NCBI RefSeq assembly: GCF_051622035.1
Contig: NC_135356.1
Location: 25,698,839 to 25,762,838 of the forward strand
Direction of reading: 5' to 3'
DNA: 64,000 bases
Origin: Arctopsyche grandis
Lineage: Eukaryota; Arthropoda; Insecta; Trichoptera; Hydropsychidae
The notes beneath the pieces were generated by a model that was not told where the DNA came from, ran no database searches, and saw only the letters and a list, made by a program, of their open reading frames with translations. How positions within the stretch are numbered: position 1 is the first letter of the stretch; every line of letters starts with the position of its first letter. Positions 1-14,165 of this stretch are shown piece by piece. The position numbers and the translations under genes were made by a program.

Positions 1-45
1 AGACTCGTTTTCTCGAACTTTCATCCGCTTGAACAGGAGGTTGTA

Positions 46-429
46 TCTAATATATAATTTCAAAAAGGACTTTGTAACTACATATGTGTGTAAGGTTTGT
101 TAGGAACATTGAAAACAGATTCCAATGTCGTTGAATTAAATAAATTTAATAAAAAAACAAATGAATGTTTACTATTAGATTATTGTCACCTCTCCAGATC
201 AATTTGCCTGAGAAAATTTCAAGAACTCGTGGCAGAGACGTATTGGACGTATGTGACGTTGCTCCGTCCTGCTGGAAACATGTTCTTTGATTATAGCCAG
301 GAAAGTTTTGCAGTTCAGGCACCAAGAAGTCGTCTAACATCTCCACATAACGCTCTGAATTCAATTATAAACTTTCTTTTGAGACACTCTGTACTACAAA
401 TACCGAGCGAAAGCGGGTAAAACCAATAG
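46..429 (+). mobile_element. Helitron-like non-autonomous element, copy 1
   Basis: The 5' end TCTAATATATAATTT (46-60) and the 3' end, a CCGAGCGAAAGCGGG hairpin-like motif followed by ATAG|T (about 402-430), match the two ends of several other copies here (20.5, 28.4, 48.2 and 52.8 kb). The TC start, GC-rich palindrome near the 3' end, CTAG-like terminus and A/T flanks fit Helitrons. No Rep/helicase is present. The interior carries a mariner-type transposase fragment, listed separately. Confidence 0.6.
146..364 (-). pseudogene. Tc1/mariner-type transposase fragment inside the Helitron-like element
   Basis: About 65 codons read on the minus strand. They include the conserved stretch FQQDGATSHTS, which holds the second catalytic Asp of the mariner/Tc1 DDE/D domain, followed by a P-G-K-L-I-like segment (here SGKLI). 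The rest of the transposase and both mariner TIRs are absent, and the fragment lies wholly between the ends of the Helitron-like element. It is best read as captured sequence and cannot encode an active enzyme. Confidence 0.7.
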
Positions 430-2690
430 TATTTTATACAAAAATATTTTTATGAAACTATTATTGTCAGTGAAATTATAATATTTATAATTAATAACTT
501 AATTTATTAAAACTAGTTGAAAAAAAAAATTAAAATAAGTGAACTCAAAATTTAAAATGAAATTAAAGTCATCTATTTCGACGATAATACATGTACATAT
601 GTGTTTCATATATAATAGTATGGGGTGAATGAAAAAACGTCATTCGGGTCGTTGTAATCAGAAACTTTATTTTCATGGTACGTAATACCAATTGATTATT
701 GAATCATAAAGGATTCCGTAAAAAATCTTAAGTTGGTATTTCACTATCATTTAATTATAATCTTCACTAATAGGGGCCAGCGAATATGTAATTTCCGTAG
801 TGAAAATATAACTATACTCAATGAATGTGTAATTAATTGGATATGAATACACTGAGACGTCAGATTAATTATGATTTCACTGCTGTCATAATCACATATG
901 TATATGTGTTTTTTGACGAAGAACTACAGGTAATACATACAGTGAGAGTACATACATACATATCAGAGATGGCGAAATAGAATGTGGTTGGAATTACAAA
1001 TATTGTTGACGTCCTTCAATAATAATAAGTAGGCCCGGTGAATTACAGTATTGCGTCAAAGATGTCCAAAAATTTTGTATGAAGTTTCGTAATAAAATTG
1101 TTAATCCTAAAGCTTTTCGCAAAGCAATACACCTTTTTTTTATTTTCCAAGAAGAATCCACTGTGCTGCTTATAGAGGTATCAAATTTCCAAAAGGTAGT
1201 TTAAAATTTTAATCAATTCCCAGTAGAAGGGGTCGATCAATTTCTTCATAAAGGACGCTACGAAAACTCATCGAACAAATGCATTTGTTCGAACGTGTTT
1301 TTTTTACTAAATGCACAAAACTTCCCATCGACACGTTCGGAATGAGAATCAATACTGCATTATATTGGAATGCCAATACAAAGTTCGAATTGTCAACAAG
1401 TCTACATACGTCATTCGAATACAATATCCATAATTGAATAGTGCACGTTGAAATCGAACGGAAAAAAAATCAAATGTTAAAAAAGTAAATTGAAACAAAA
1501 ATGCGGATTTAAATATATCTCTGTGATCGACAGCAGAATGGCTGAACAATTTTAATACGGTTTTATATCGTAAATTTTCACGCAATAATTTTAAGCTATC
1601 ATAATATTATTATTTTGGTACATTTTTAGAAAGATGAGCAACGAAAAAAAAAATATCTTAATCAAATATCGTGTGCATATTTAATAATATCACGACAGAA
1701 AGAACATTACAATCAGAAAACATTACAGATGGGTGAGCAATATTTTTACAAAAAATTATTCGCACTTTTGCCGAAATGAAACAAGAGTGGTAATTCATAT
1801 TTGTCAATTTGAAAAGAGAAAATAAAAAAGGAGTGCTATCTTTGGGAAAAGCTATAATCGAAAAAATACACCCAAATGTTCTTTTAAACGGAATACATAC
1901 ATAGATTAAAATTTTAATCTGAACTCTCGTAAGCTACTACAGACAAACATACATATATGTAGATGCTTCAGAAACTATTGAAACAAAATCGAACGCTACG
2001 AAAATTTAATATTGGGAAATTCTATAAGAAATTGCGCAGTTTCGAATCACAATTCCACCACCATTTACGACATTTCATCAAAAGGAAATTATATGTAGCA
2101 AAATAAAGAACCACACATAGGACAGTTACAACCACAAACACTGATTTATATTACGATGGATGAAAAAGTTGTATGATAAACGACCGCAACTGAAATTATA
2201 CAATTCGGACATCATCAATCGAACTTTTCCTCCTTTATCGCGCGAACAAGAATAAATGGCGCAGGAAGAATGACTGGAGAAAATCGTTTTATGTAGCTTT
2301 GAAAATTCGCTGGAAATATACAATAGCGATAAAAAAAAGTATCAATATACATAAAAGCAGAGCGAAAATTGAAAATTTGCCGGAAAATTGGACGGTTCTA
2401 CATCAGCTCTTCCACAAATTGAGGGTCAGCATTTATTCGCATTATATATGCCGTTCAGAATTTTACCGTGGTGCACTCTATGATGGTGGCACGACAAATC
2501 AGCGCAAACCAACTTAGCGCCGACCTTTCGGCGCAGACAACTCAGCGGATGACAATTCAGCACATGGACTATTCAGCGCAAAATCATTTTTTTCAATAAG
2601 TTTCAAATGCGTTTTTAAAAATAATTACTGTATTGAAATTGTCGGTCATATCTACATGATAATTTCATAAATGCGAATAAATTTATTTGA
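430..2690. other. AT-rich DNA with no supported gene
   Basis: Only short chance reading frames are visible. One oddity is 2490-2575, where a motif like TTCAGCGCA recurs about five times at roughly 20-bp spacing. It may be the interior of an unrecognised MITE. Confidence 0.5.
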
Positions 2691-2697
2691 TACTTTT

Positions 2698-3045
2698 TGA
2701 CGTATATATATGACGTACATATTTACATATACATATGTATATACATATATGACGTACATATTTACATATATGTATACATATATGACGTACATATTTACAT
2801 ATATGTATATACATATATGACGTACATATTTATATATATGTATATACATATATGACGTACATATTTACATATATGTAAATACATATATGACGTACATATT
2901 TAAATATATGTATATACATACATATATGACTTACATATTTACATATATGTATATACATTTGTGACATCATATACATATGTATGTATATGACGTCATATAC
3001 ATATGTATGTATATTACGTCATATAAATATGTATGTATATGCGCG
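2698..3045. repeat. AT-rich minisatellite, unit about 35-45 bp
   Basis: Tandem units begin with TGACGTACATATTTACATAT and continue with ATGTATATACATA, about eight degenerate copies. The last copies change GACGTAC to GACGTCATA. Reading frames across it are low-complexity and not coding. Confidence 0.85.
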
Positions 3046-5126
<2,081 letters not shown>

Positions 5127-5483
5127 CAGTGTACTCTCGATTATCGGGGTGCAGATTACTTGTGCTTAAAATATATATGTTTTTTTAATTTTTAATATTT
5201 TTGAATAAAAATACGCGTCTGTTGCAACATATAAATCAAACTCAAATGGCAAACGCGTAAATTTGGAGCTTTGGTTGATCAGTGGGAGTTTTTCACAGGG
5301 TTTTTTTATTAGATACGTATTCAGTTATATATTTGATTACATTATAAACTATAGCAATCACGCAAAATTTTAGATCTATACTCTGCAAAAATTCAGAAGG
5401 TACCGTAACAAATAAACGCAAGAATCATACGTATGTAAAATTGTACACGCTATAAAACAAAAACCTACATTTTAGCAACAATA

Positions 5484-7015
5484 TGGTATTTTGGAACTTA
5501 TGTACAATACCGTTGAAGCCGCTGATAAATTCTGCATCGAATTTCAATAATATTTGCAACCCGATCAAATCTATAATGCAGATGGGACAGGCTTATATAG
5601 GAAGTGTTTTCAACGAAAAAGCTTGCTTCGTCAAAATAAAACTCCACTCTCAGACACAAATCATCTAAAGAGCGTATTACCAGTCATGTGTTGAGGAAGT
5701 ACGTACATCAGGAACTCATAAAGTAAAATTTTTATAAATTTGCAAAACCAAAAAAAAACCTAAATCATTTAAGGGGACTGAAATAAAAAAATCTTCATGT
5801 TGATTATTATAACCAAAAAGAGTATGGGTGGATAGAGAGATCTTCTAATATTAGTTCGAGACTAAATGGGTTTCTGAAGTAAGAGGTTTTTTACAAAATA
5901 AAGGGTTGCCACTGAAAACAGTATTGTTAATAGATGCGCCTTCTCATCTGAATGAAACTATATTAAAAACAAAGAAAATCTTTACTGGCTAATGTTGCAA
6001 GTCTAATAACACTGTTCGACAAATGACGACTTTTAAAATGTTTCAGAGACGGGATATGACTTTTCTTATAGATCTATGCCCAGTGAACACGAATCTGGTA
6101 ATAAAAAGTGTTGATTGGCTCGAGATTCGGAGATATATGTGTTTTATAAATCGCGCGATTTTTCTATATCTTGGTGTTGTTCGGTCGATTTCTCAAAATC
6201 TGCTAATTTTCTGTTCAAAATGAATATTGGAATCTAGAGTCGGGTATTTTATCTTTCATTTGTAGTACTTTTCAGCTTTCAAATCTCTCTAAGTAGTCGT
6301 CCAGTTCAAATCAAAAGTCAAAATTACTTTGAAGTTTGAGTTTGAGAGATTTGAAAGCTGAAAAGTACTACAAATGAAAATAAAAGATAAAATACCCGAC
6401 TATAGATTCCAATATTCATTTTGAACAGAAAATTAACAGATTTTGAGAAATCGACCGAACAACACCAAGATATAGAAAAATCGCGCGATTTAAAAAACAC
6501 ATATATCTCCGAATCTCGAGCCAATCAACACTTTTTATTACCAGATTCGTGTTCACTGGGCATAGATCTATAAGAAAAGTCATATCCTGTCTCTGAAACA
6601 TTTTTCGTGTCGAACAGTGTAATTCAACCCATGGACCATGTCATGTCATCAATTAAACAGTACTGCCGTAATGGTCTTCTTTAAACTCTTGCTGAGGAAG
6701 ATGATGACTTGATCAATTTCTGGAAAAAGATGAGTGTATTGGAGCATAGCAAAATCTTGGTCGAAAGTTAAACCAATAACACGGGTTCGATCATGGATAC
6801 AGATTCTTCTTAACGTGGAAATAGATTTCTCAAATTGTGAAAAGATCGAGGCAAGTGATAAATCTGAAATATACAGATTAATGGAAAATTTAAAATGCTT
6901 TGAAAATAATAATTGGGAAAACATCTAAGAAGTAGTTTGATTGCGACTCAAATGATCCGGGTTTTCAATGCACGAGTGATGCAGATATTGTTTCTATCGT
7001 CAATACAAACAGAAA
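5484..7015 (+). pseudogene. Tigger/Jerky-type DDE transposase pseudogene
   Basis: Segments of a pogo-family DDE transposase can be read in shifting plus frames. QIYNADGTGLY (about 5565) is the first catalytic region. VLLIDAPSHLNE (about 5920) holds the second Asp region, with the usual N before A-P-S-H missing. The reading breaks at ANVASLI (about 5990) and resumes after the MITE as QPMDHVMSSIKQYCRNGLL (about 6624). A C-terminal segment DCDSNDPGFQ lies near 6940. Several stop codons and frameshifts make it non-functional. The family normally encodes about 500-600 residues with CENP-B-type DNA-binding domains, and I cannot see the N-terminal part clearly. Confidence 0.75.
6010..6619. mobile_element. 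Foldback MITE inserted in the Tigger transposase
   Basis: Two arms of about 280 bp are near-perfect reverse complements around a short centre (about 6290-6335). The ends are CACTGTTCGACA and TGTCGAACAGTG. A TAA triplet flanks each side (6007-6009 and 6620-6622), consistent with a 3-bp PIF/Harbinger-type target duplication. Removing the element and one TAA restores the Tigger reading frame across the junction. The two long ORFs inside are mirror images of each other and are not genes. Confidence 0.85.
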
Positions 7016-7092
7016 CGATATAAAAAATTGATACTTCGCATTATACGGTCTCGTACTCCCCAGCATTGGCCCAGATAATTGAGAGTACAATG

Positions 7093-7384
7093 TATGTAAA
7101 TAATACGTGTATTTAGGAAATACTGTTTATAACATTCAAAAGCTACAACACAATTATAAACTGTAATGAACAATCCCAAATTCGATAAATAAAAACATGA
7201 ACAAAAAGGATAACAGTTATTGCTATTAAAATGCTATAACTTTTCAACTGTATGTAAAGTACTAAAGAATATTTTTTTATAATAATTGCATCTATCATAT
7301 ATAATAAATTTACTAGAAGAATTAAGTAAATAAATGACAAATAAACCCAGGATCTCCATACAAAATTTAATTCATCATTTATTA
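7093..7384. other. AT-rich spacer, nothing recognised
   Basis: Short gap between the Tigger element and the hAT element, with no coding or repeat signal. Confidence 0.4.
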
Positions 7385-7392
7385 GTCTAAAT

Positions 7393-8089
7393 CAGAGGTT
7401 CCCAAAGTGGTCCGTACGGATCCCCGGGGTCTGTGAGGATTGCCAGGGGGTCCCTGACAGGAGGAAAAAATAATGGGGGTCCGCGGACCGGAATCAATGG
7501 AATCAAATTTAATCAAAATAATGCGGGTTTAAATACTTAAGAACTTAAGGTACAGTTTAGAAAGGGTTACCAGCAGTTCTGGCTGCTGAAAGATTTCCCT
7601 GTTGCTTATCCTGTATTGTGGGCTATCGCAAGAAAGTTTTTGATAGCATTTCCTTCTTCGTACCTCGTGGATAGAGGTTTAAGCGCAGTTACCAATTTTC
7701 TTACGATAAAAAGAAATCGGTTGCAAATCACTGAACGTGGAGATTTATGACTGTACCTTACAAATTTGAACCCAAATATTGACCAATTGATATCAGAGCA
7801 TCAGGTTCATCCCTCTCATTAATAGAATTTATTATTTTATGTAAGAATTTTATTGTGTTTTGATTTGTTCATTTTCATTAAAAAAAATTCAATAAATATA
7901 AGAATAAAAAATATACATATTTTTTTTTACAATTGTGCACTATACAAAAAAAACCTATCACAGTGTGTTCATATTTGTATTTTTAAAAAATTAGAAAATT
8001 TCACTATTAGGCATCCTGGGGGAGGGGGTCCACGAAGGATAAAATACTGGGCTAGGGGTCCACGGGGGAAAAAAGTTTGGGAACCTATG
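7393..8089 (+). mobile_element. hAT element, internally deleted
   Basis: The TIR CAGAGGTTCCCAAA at the left matches CATAGGTTCCCAAAC read inward from the right. A perfect 8-bp target duplication GTCTAAAT lies at 7385-7392 and 8090-8097. At 697 bp it is far shorter than an autonomous hAT. It retains the 3' part of a transposase gene (next entry). Confidence 0.9.
7553..7822 (+). pseudogene. hAT transposase C-terminal fragment (ZBED5/FAM200-like)
   Basis: A plus-strand frame reads FWLLKDFPVAYPVLWAIARK, then FPSSYLVDRGLSAVTNFLTI and KRNRLQ, then a late P-x-I-x-x-L-I and H-x-V-H-P-S-H segment. This is the order of the hAT dimerisation region in the ZBED5/FAM200-type lineage. A TGA interrupts the Asp-Leu that normally precedes Arg (about 7748). 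The catalytic N-terminal two thirds are missing, so this is the remnant of an internally deleted copy. Confidence 0.75.
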
Positions 8090-8097
8090 GTCTAAAT

Positions 8098-8655
8098 AAA
8101 TATAGTTTTTGGTTACAAATATTGTCTTTCTTAAAAATAGACAATAACGAAAAGTAAAAAAAAAGGTTGTAAAAATTATCCAATAAACGTTCAAAAGTAA
8201 ATCAACGAATTTTGGTTGTGGATAAATGATTTTATGTCTTACCTTCGATCAATCAAATTAGTTCCACATCACCGCAGATCTAACTTGAGATCCATGTTGG
8301 TCTGGAAAAGAAAACGTAAGTTGTTAATACCAAAAGTAATATAGGTAACAATGATTGAAGTAAACTTAATACACATGACATGAAATTATTTATTTACATT
8401 CAATTTGACGCCAATTCATTGCCAAACGCCCGCAAACTTAGTAAAGGAAAAAAATCACTATATCTGAGATTAACGTGACGCACATACATACATACAATAC
8501 AGCAATATTTTTGTAATAAGTCATTAAGTTTTGAAACAATTCGATATTTTCTCCAATAAACAACATTGAATGCCGATATTTATATCATATGCTTAGTTCC
8601 AGATTATTGATGAACATATATAAGAAGCATAGCCTAACTGAAATAAAGGAAAGCA
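8098..8655. other. Intergenic AT-rich DNA
   Basis: No coding signal or recognised repeat. Confidence 0.4.
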
Positions 8656-9552
8656 TCTTATAACTAGACTGCGGATAGAGACAGTGCTTTTTCCAGGAAT
8701 CGGAGCGGTCTGGTTCTATTTACAAAGCTAGAGTACAAAAAAGAGGTTGGGCGAACCATTTACAACAATTGAACAATAGTATTTACAACAATTGAACAAT
8801 AAATGGCGCGCTGTGGATCCACCACTACTTATAACTATAGGTAGGATAGTCACAGTGCTATCCATTGTTCCATTGTTGTAAATCCTTTGTAAAAAAGGTT
8901 CGGCAAACCTTTAACAATGCATTTACAACCTTTGAACAATACGCGGCACCTTCTGGGTCCGGTGACTACTTATAACTAGTCACCGGACCCAGAAGGTGCC
9001 GCGTATTGTTCAAAGGTTGTAAATGCATTGTTTAAGGTTTGCCGAACCTTTTTTACAAAGGATTTACAACAATGGAATAATGGATAGCACTGTGACTATC
9101 TACCTACCTCTACTTATAACTAAAGCGCGGACCCAGAGCGCGCCGTCTATTGTTCAATTATTGTAAATGCTTTGTAAAAAAGGTTTGGCAAACCTTTAAA
9201 AATGCATTTACAACATATGAACAATGAACGGCGCGCTCTGGGTCCGTTCTTTACTTATAAGTAGTGGCCGGATCCACAGCGCGCCGTTTATTTTTCAATT
9301 GTTGTAAAAGGTTCGCCCAACCTTTTTGTTTGTACTCTAGCTTTGTAAATAGAACCAGACCGCCCCGATTCCTGGAAAAAGCACTGTCTCTATCCGCAGT
9401 CTACTTATAACTAAAGCCCGGACCCAGAGCGCGCCGTTCATTGTTCAAATGTTGTAAATGCATTGTTAAAGGTTTGCCGAACCTTTTTTACAAAGCATTT
9501 ACAACAATTGAACAATGAGCGGCGCGCCTTGGGTCCGTACTCTACTTATAAC
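8656..9552. mobile_element. Head-to-tail array of six hAT-type MITEs sharing 8-bp spacers
   Basis: Seven copies of an 8-bp word, CTTATAAC (one is CTTATAAG), lie at 8656, 8828, 8969, 9113, 9254, 9404 and 9545. They delimit units at 8664-8827, 8836-8968, 8977-9112, 9121-9253, 9262-9403 and 9412-9544. Units start with TAAAGC, TAGACT, TAGTGG or similar and end in CTCTA or a variant, that is TAGAG-type hAT TIRs. Units 2 and 3 are reverse complements, as are units 1 and 5. All carry internal TTGAACAAT and GGTTTGCCGAACCTTT palindromes. No transposase is present. Confidence 0.85.
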
Positions 9553-12500
9553 ATAATAATACTAGAAAAATAATAAACAGTGTTTTCCAAACTTTTTGAA
9601 TACATTTTTATTTAATAAAACATTTATAGAACGGTGTTGCAGGCGAAACATTTACATAATTGTTTGTCGAAAACAATAACTCATTATGGACTGCCCGAAT
9701 ATTCCGAAATTGGAAATGATTTTTTGCCAAATAACGGTAAAAATAATAGGAATTGTAAATTAAACATAATTTCAAAACTTGTCTATCAATTAAGTTGACA
9801 ATTGTAATACAGTTACTTTACAATTATTATCTTCAACTTTATAAATTATCGGATCAGTATTTCTCAAATTGAGGTGATGTTGTATTCAATTTTGAATAAA
9901 ATTTATATACATTTCAATGTATTTTATTTTCACATAATAAACGATATCTATCTTATAGATCATTCAATTTAAGAGGAATACTACGTGAGAAAAAAACAGT
10001 CAATGTTGATATCTAGGATTTGAAATCTTTTCGATCGATAAATTTCTTGGAAATAAAAGATAAGCCAGAATTTTACATGGAAATAGGAGTAAATAATAAT
10101 GTTTTTTTTATCAGCCGGGGGTTTTCAACATTTTTTTTCAAATACCAAAGCTTTAACTTAGAGAAATATGTAAATTTTTAAATTTGTTTATCGATATTTT
10201 GTATATTGGATAAAGATATGTCGATATGAATATCTATGAATGGAAGTTTGAAAATAAATCTTATTTTTGGATGTAGTTTGGAGAATTTAAAAACACATGC
10301 TGTGCTGTGTTGACGACTTTTGAATAAAATTTGATTAAAAACACAGTGCATGTGTTTACGGCTCATGATGAGTTAATATTGCACAGAACATATTTTGGAA
10401 AAGCATGCATAATGAAATTTAAACATGACTATATTACATATTTCTCGTTGCGATTCCGAACCAGAGGAAAACGAAATGCAAAACAAACACACTTTATCGG
10501 CCCCCCCCCAATCCAGAACGCCAGGTCACTGCACTATAAGTAACATGCATATGCATATTTCAAGTTTATTCACAATAGTGATACTAAATATAAAGGAGAG
10601 AAATATTGAAATGTCAAGATGCCACTTGCAGATTATTAGGTAGCACAATAGCAATCGTACGTAAATGTATTTTCAACATTATGTACATATATATATATAC
10701 ATATATATAGGGCTAACGTATGTCTAAATCAGAAGCAGAATTTAATTTAAATTTTCATCTGTTTCTTTGCTTTGTCTAAATTAGGCTACCTAATAATAAA
10801 CGAGCAGCATTGATGTTATAAATGTATAAATATGTGTATGTCTTACTTCAAGTTTTTGTAGAAATTTCAACCGGTTACATAATGTGATTTACAATATTTA
10901 TACAGCAATTCAGTTACACATTTGTGAGCAGAAAAGCTGAAAAAAAAGAAAAGAAAAACATTATTACAAATTTTTAAATTTCAAAATTATGTATTTCATA
11001 CAAAAATGTATTAATAATTTAATACGCTCATTTTAATTGTAATAGAATAAGTTTTAAATCGATAGTTTTAGAAACAACTCACCTGTTAGTGTTCCCCAGT
11101 CGGTAAATCAAGTTTTCAGGCTGTGATTCTTTGAAATCTCTCGAAGTGTTTGAATACATTTCAACAAAATCTTATGTACAACAAATAAAATGAAATATTA
11201 CAAATATTCTACAGTGAGAAACTTGGTAAATTATACACTATTTCAATTCAAAATTACATGCAAAACATTCTATGGTTTTCAATCTGTATATAATAATTGA
11301 AAATCGATATATATTTTTTTTAAATCCATAATTGCATAAATTATTAAATTAAAATTACAAAATACAATGTTATAATATAATATTTTAAAAAGAGGTGTAA
11401 TAAAAAGACAACAAAGAAACGATCACAATATCACATTAAATGGAATTTATGAATATATAGTATATGTATATAAAAAAAACTTACTTAAAAATGAATCATA
11501 AGAAATTCATTAGTGAGGCTTTATTAAAATTTTGCTTCATTTATTACACATTCAAATATTTATGAATCGGTAACTATTTAAATGCTACAAGAAAATAATT
11601 AGATTTCACATTATTGAATTGAAGTTGAAAAAAATTCACAGCATTTAAATTGTTAGAACAATTTTTATTCGAAAAAAGTTTTCATAGAAAGATTTAATAA
11701 AATATAAACAAAGAATGATTAAACAGATTAGTCTCACAGATCTTGAATAATTCAATCAAAAAACAGTAAAATCAAATGTTTACACTGACCGACACGCTCT
11801 CATGATAAAATGCCATCGAAAAACACACAACATATTTGAAAATGTATTTATAAAAATCACACTAATAGTCTTAGTTAATAGAATATTTCAGGGGGTAACA
11901 GTGTTGTTGGAAAGTGTTCTTGAATTGATTAATAGTAATGCCAATAAAAGTAAATCAGTTGTGCACACAATGAGTGATAAGAACTTGAACAAAAAAATAA
12001 AATATACATCGTTTAAAACAAAAAGTCTCATCCAGCTCCACTAAACAACTCAAATAAAAAGGAGAAAATCTTTGGAAATTCATCAACGTGAGGAGAGAAG
12101 GTAAAAAAATGTGTATTTTGGACAGTCGTCAACTCAAAAACCATGCGTTTGCAAGTCATTGAAAGAAGTCGAGTGAGATTACTAGCATTGGGCTCATCTA
12201 TGTGATAATTTATTAGAACTACGAGTACTACCTTTCATCGTAAAATTTGCTACTCCCCATTTGCTGAATACGACGCTCGATTAGTGATAGAATTCAGCGA
12301 ATACACACGTACATATATGTACGTGACAGTTAAATTATGTATAACAATCCCACTTTAACCGTAACAAATTCTCGAAATTTGTACATTACACAAAGACTCA
12401 TCGAGAGTCAACTTGAAATATAGACTAACAGATGTTTCCTAAAAAAAAATTCAACACACCATAGAAACAAATTTCAAATAATTTACAATTAATACACATA

Positions 12501-13890
12501 CATTTAAAAATCGAAATCAAAACTATAATAAATAAAACAAACGTATGTATGTATGAGTGTGTTTGAGTATGTTTCAAATTTAAAATAAAATTTATTTTGC
12601 ACGATTATGGGTTTGGATTTTTCATGTAAAACTTTTTGGTACATAAAAATCTTTGGAAAAAAGTATTTTTAAAAATAAAAATATTTTTAAAAGCTTTCAT
12701 TTAATATGTATGTATATATACATATGTATAAGAAAAATAAATTGGCTTTATGACTAAAATGGAAAAACTTGTGCACTTTAACTCCATCAGCACAGCATAT
12801 TTTACTGAAAGTCATTAAAAATATGCCAATACGGTGTTCTTGGAGACATGAAATCTTGATAGCAAAATTTAAACGCTTTCTGTAAATATATTATACTATT
12901 AAATAAATCGGTACTCCTTAATTATACGGTTTCATCGAGCGGCTGTCACACATACTTACAACCAGACGGCATTTTCAAGTGGTATGTAAGCAGAAATTGT
13001 CGTTATTTATATCGATAAAAAAATCGAAAACGCTTCTCCCAATTATTTTAACTATACATATGTACTACGTCTATGAATTTCACATACACATGTCCTGGTG
13101 GAGAGCAGTATTGCCTTATAGCAGAGGGAATAAGCTCGGTGCGCCCTTATAACCAAGAAGTACCGATAACTCGAACAACAAAACATTTATTGGAATTAAA
13201 AAAAACAAATTCACATTGAAAACACCATTTCTATTGTATAAATAGCAATCACGTCTAATACAAAGCGAGTGTAAACAAGGAAAAAATATCGATATATTAT
13301 ACGCTGTCAATGTCACACGTTTGCAATAATTCTCCGACCTAAACGAATTTACATACATTTACGATTCTAAAATGAAATAATTCAAATTAAATACAGCGTC
13401 TGATGGATTGAAGTTGCACTAGGATTGACTGCAGTTCGTAGAGTTTGTTCGGTGAATTTACGCCTTCAGTATCGATTTTATTATTATGGGAAGCTTAATA
13501 TTCACCACTGGAGTTGTTGATGTATTTTTGTCTCTGTTACTATTGCATTAAACATATATCTGAAAATATTGCAACATGACGTAATAAAAAGTGTGAAATC
13601 TATTTTTATTACGCGCAATTTTCGAACCTCTTAATATGATATAAAAAAAAGCAAAATAATACTAACCGAATTTCATAAGTTTACTAAAAGACTTGTAAAA
13701 ATAACTTTTGATTCCATTAAAAAAAAAACATACATTCAATAACAATAATATTCAGTATAAAAATTTTGCCATTATATCTCATAATTGAAAGAGAACATTA
13801 AAAGTTGAATATTTTAAATATAACTGGAATTTTTTATCCTACCTATGAGAGGATCATAATTTTTTAAAGAATTAGTAATCGATGCTAGGT
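9553..13890. other. Long AT-rich stretch with no supported gene
   Basis: Over 4 kb of roughly 70% or more AT. All reading frames are short with no recognisable motif. A run of C at 10501-10508 and small TATATA runs at about 10690 are the only low-complexity marks. Nothing here can be called. Confidence 0.5.
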
Positions 13891-13919
13891 GATTGCTAAT
13901 TAATTATTGCAATAGAAGT

Positions 13920-14165
13920 ATGATAAGGGTAGTTGATATGGCGGAGAGAGTGAAAAGGGTGATGGGAGGGTCGCATAGCTACAAGAATGGACGAAATGTG
14001 GGCAAAAGAAGTGCTAGAATGGTATAAGGATGAAAGGAAGGCCGCAGGGAAGATGGATGGACGAAATTAGAAAAATGTGGCGAGATGAATGTTGCGCAAA
14101 GTGGAGGCGAATGGAAACGCATTGGAGAGGCTTTCATCCAGCAGTGGGTGGTTAATGGCTGTAAA
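13920..14165 (+). pseudogene. Non-LTR retrotransposon (LINE) ORF2 3' remnant
   Basis: A broken plus-strand frame reads GHVARMDE, then a W-K/R-rich basic tail, then a segment ending in the HPAVDG-like coding DNA (ccagcagtgggtgg). This is the usual C-terminal end of insect endonuclease/reverse-transcriptase ORF2 proteins. A related remnant lies on the minus strand at 50795-51140. Only the last 80 or so codons survive, with frameshifts. Confidence 0.6.

Larger units (their letters stand above)
5127..7092 (+). mobile_element. Tigger/pogo-type DNA transposon, interrupted
   Basis: The 5' terminus CAGTGTACTCTCGATTATCG (5127) and the 3' terminus, read inward as CATTGTACTCTCAATTATCT (ending at 7092), form about 20-bp TIRs of the Tigger/pogo type. 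TA dinucleotides flank both ends (5125-5126 and 7093-7094), the expected target duplication. The interior holds a decayed transposase that is split by a 610-bp foldback MITE at 6010-6619. Confidence 0.85.

Noticed and set aside
6023..6601. Two similar ORFs on opposite strands
   Set aside because: They are the two arms of one foldback MITE, so similarity is automatic and no domain is present.
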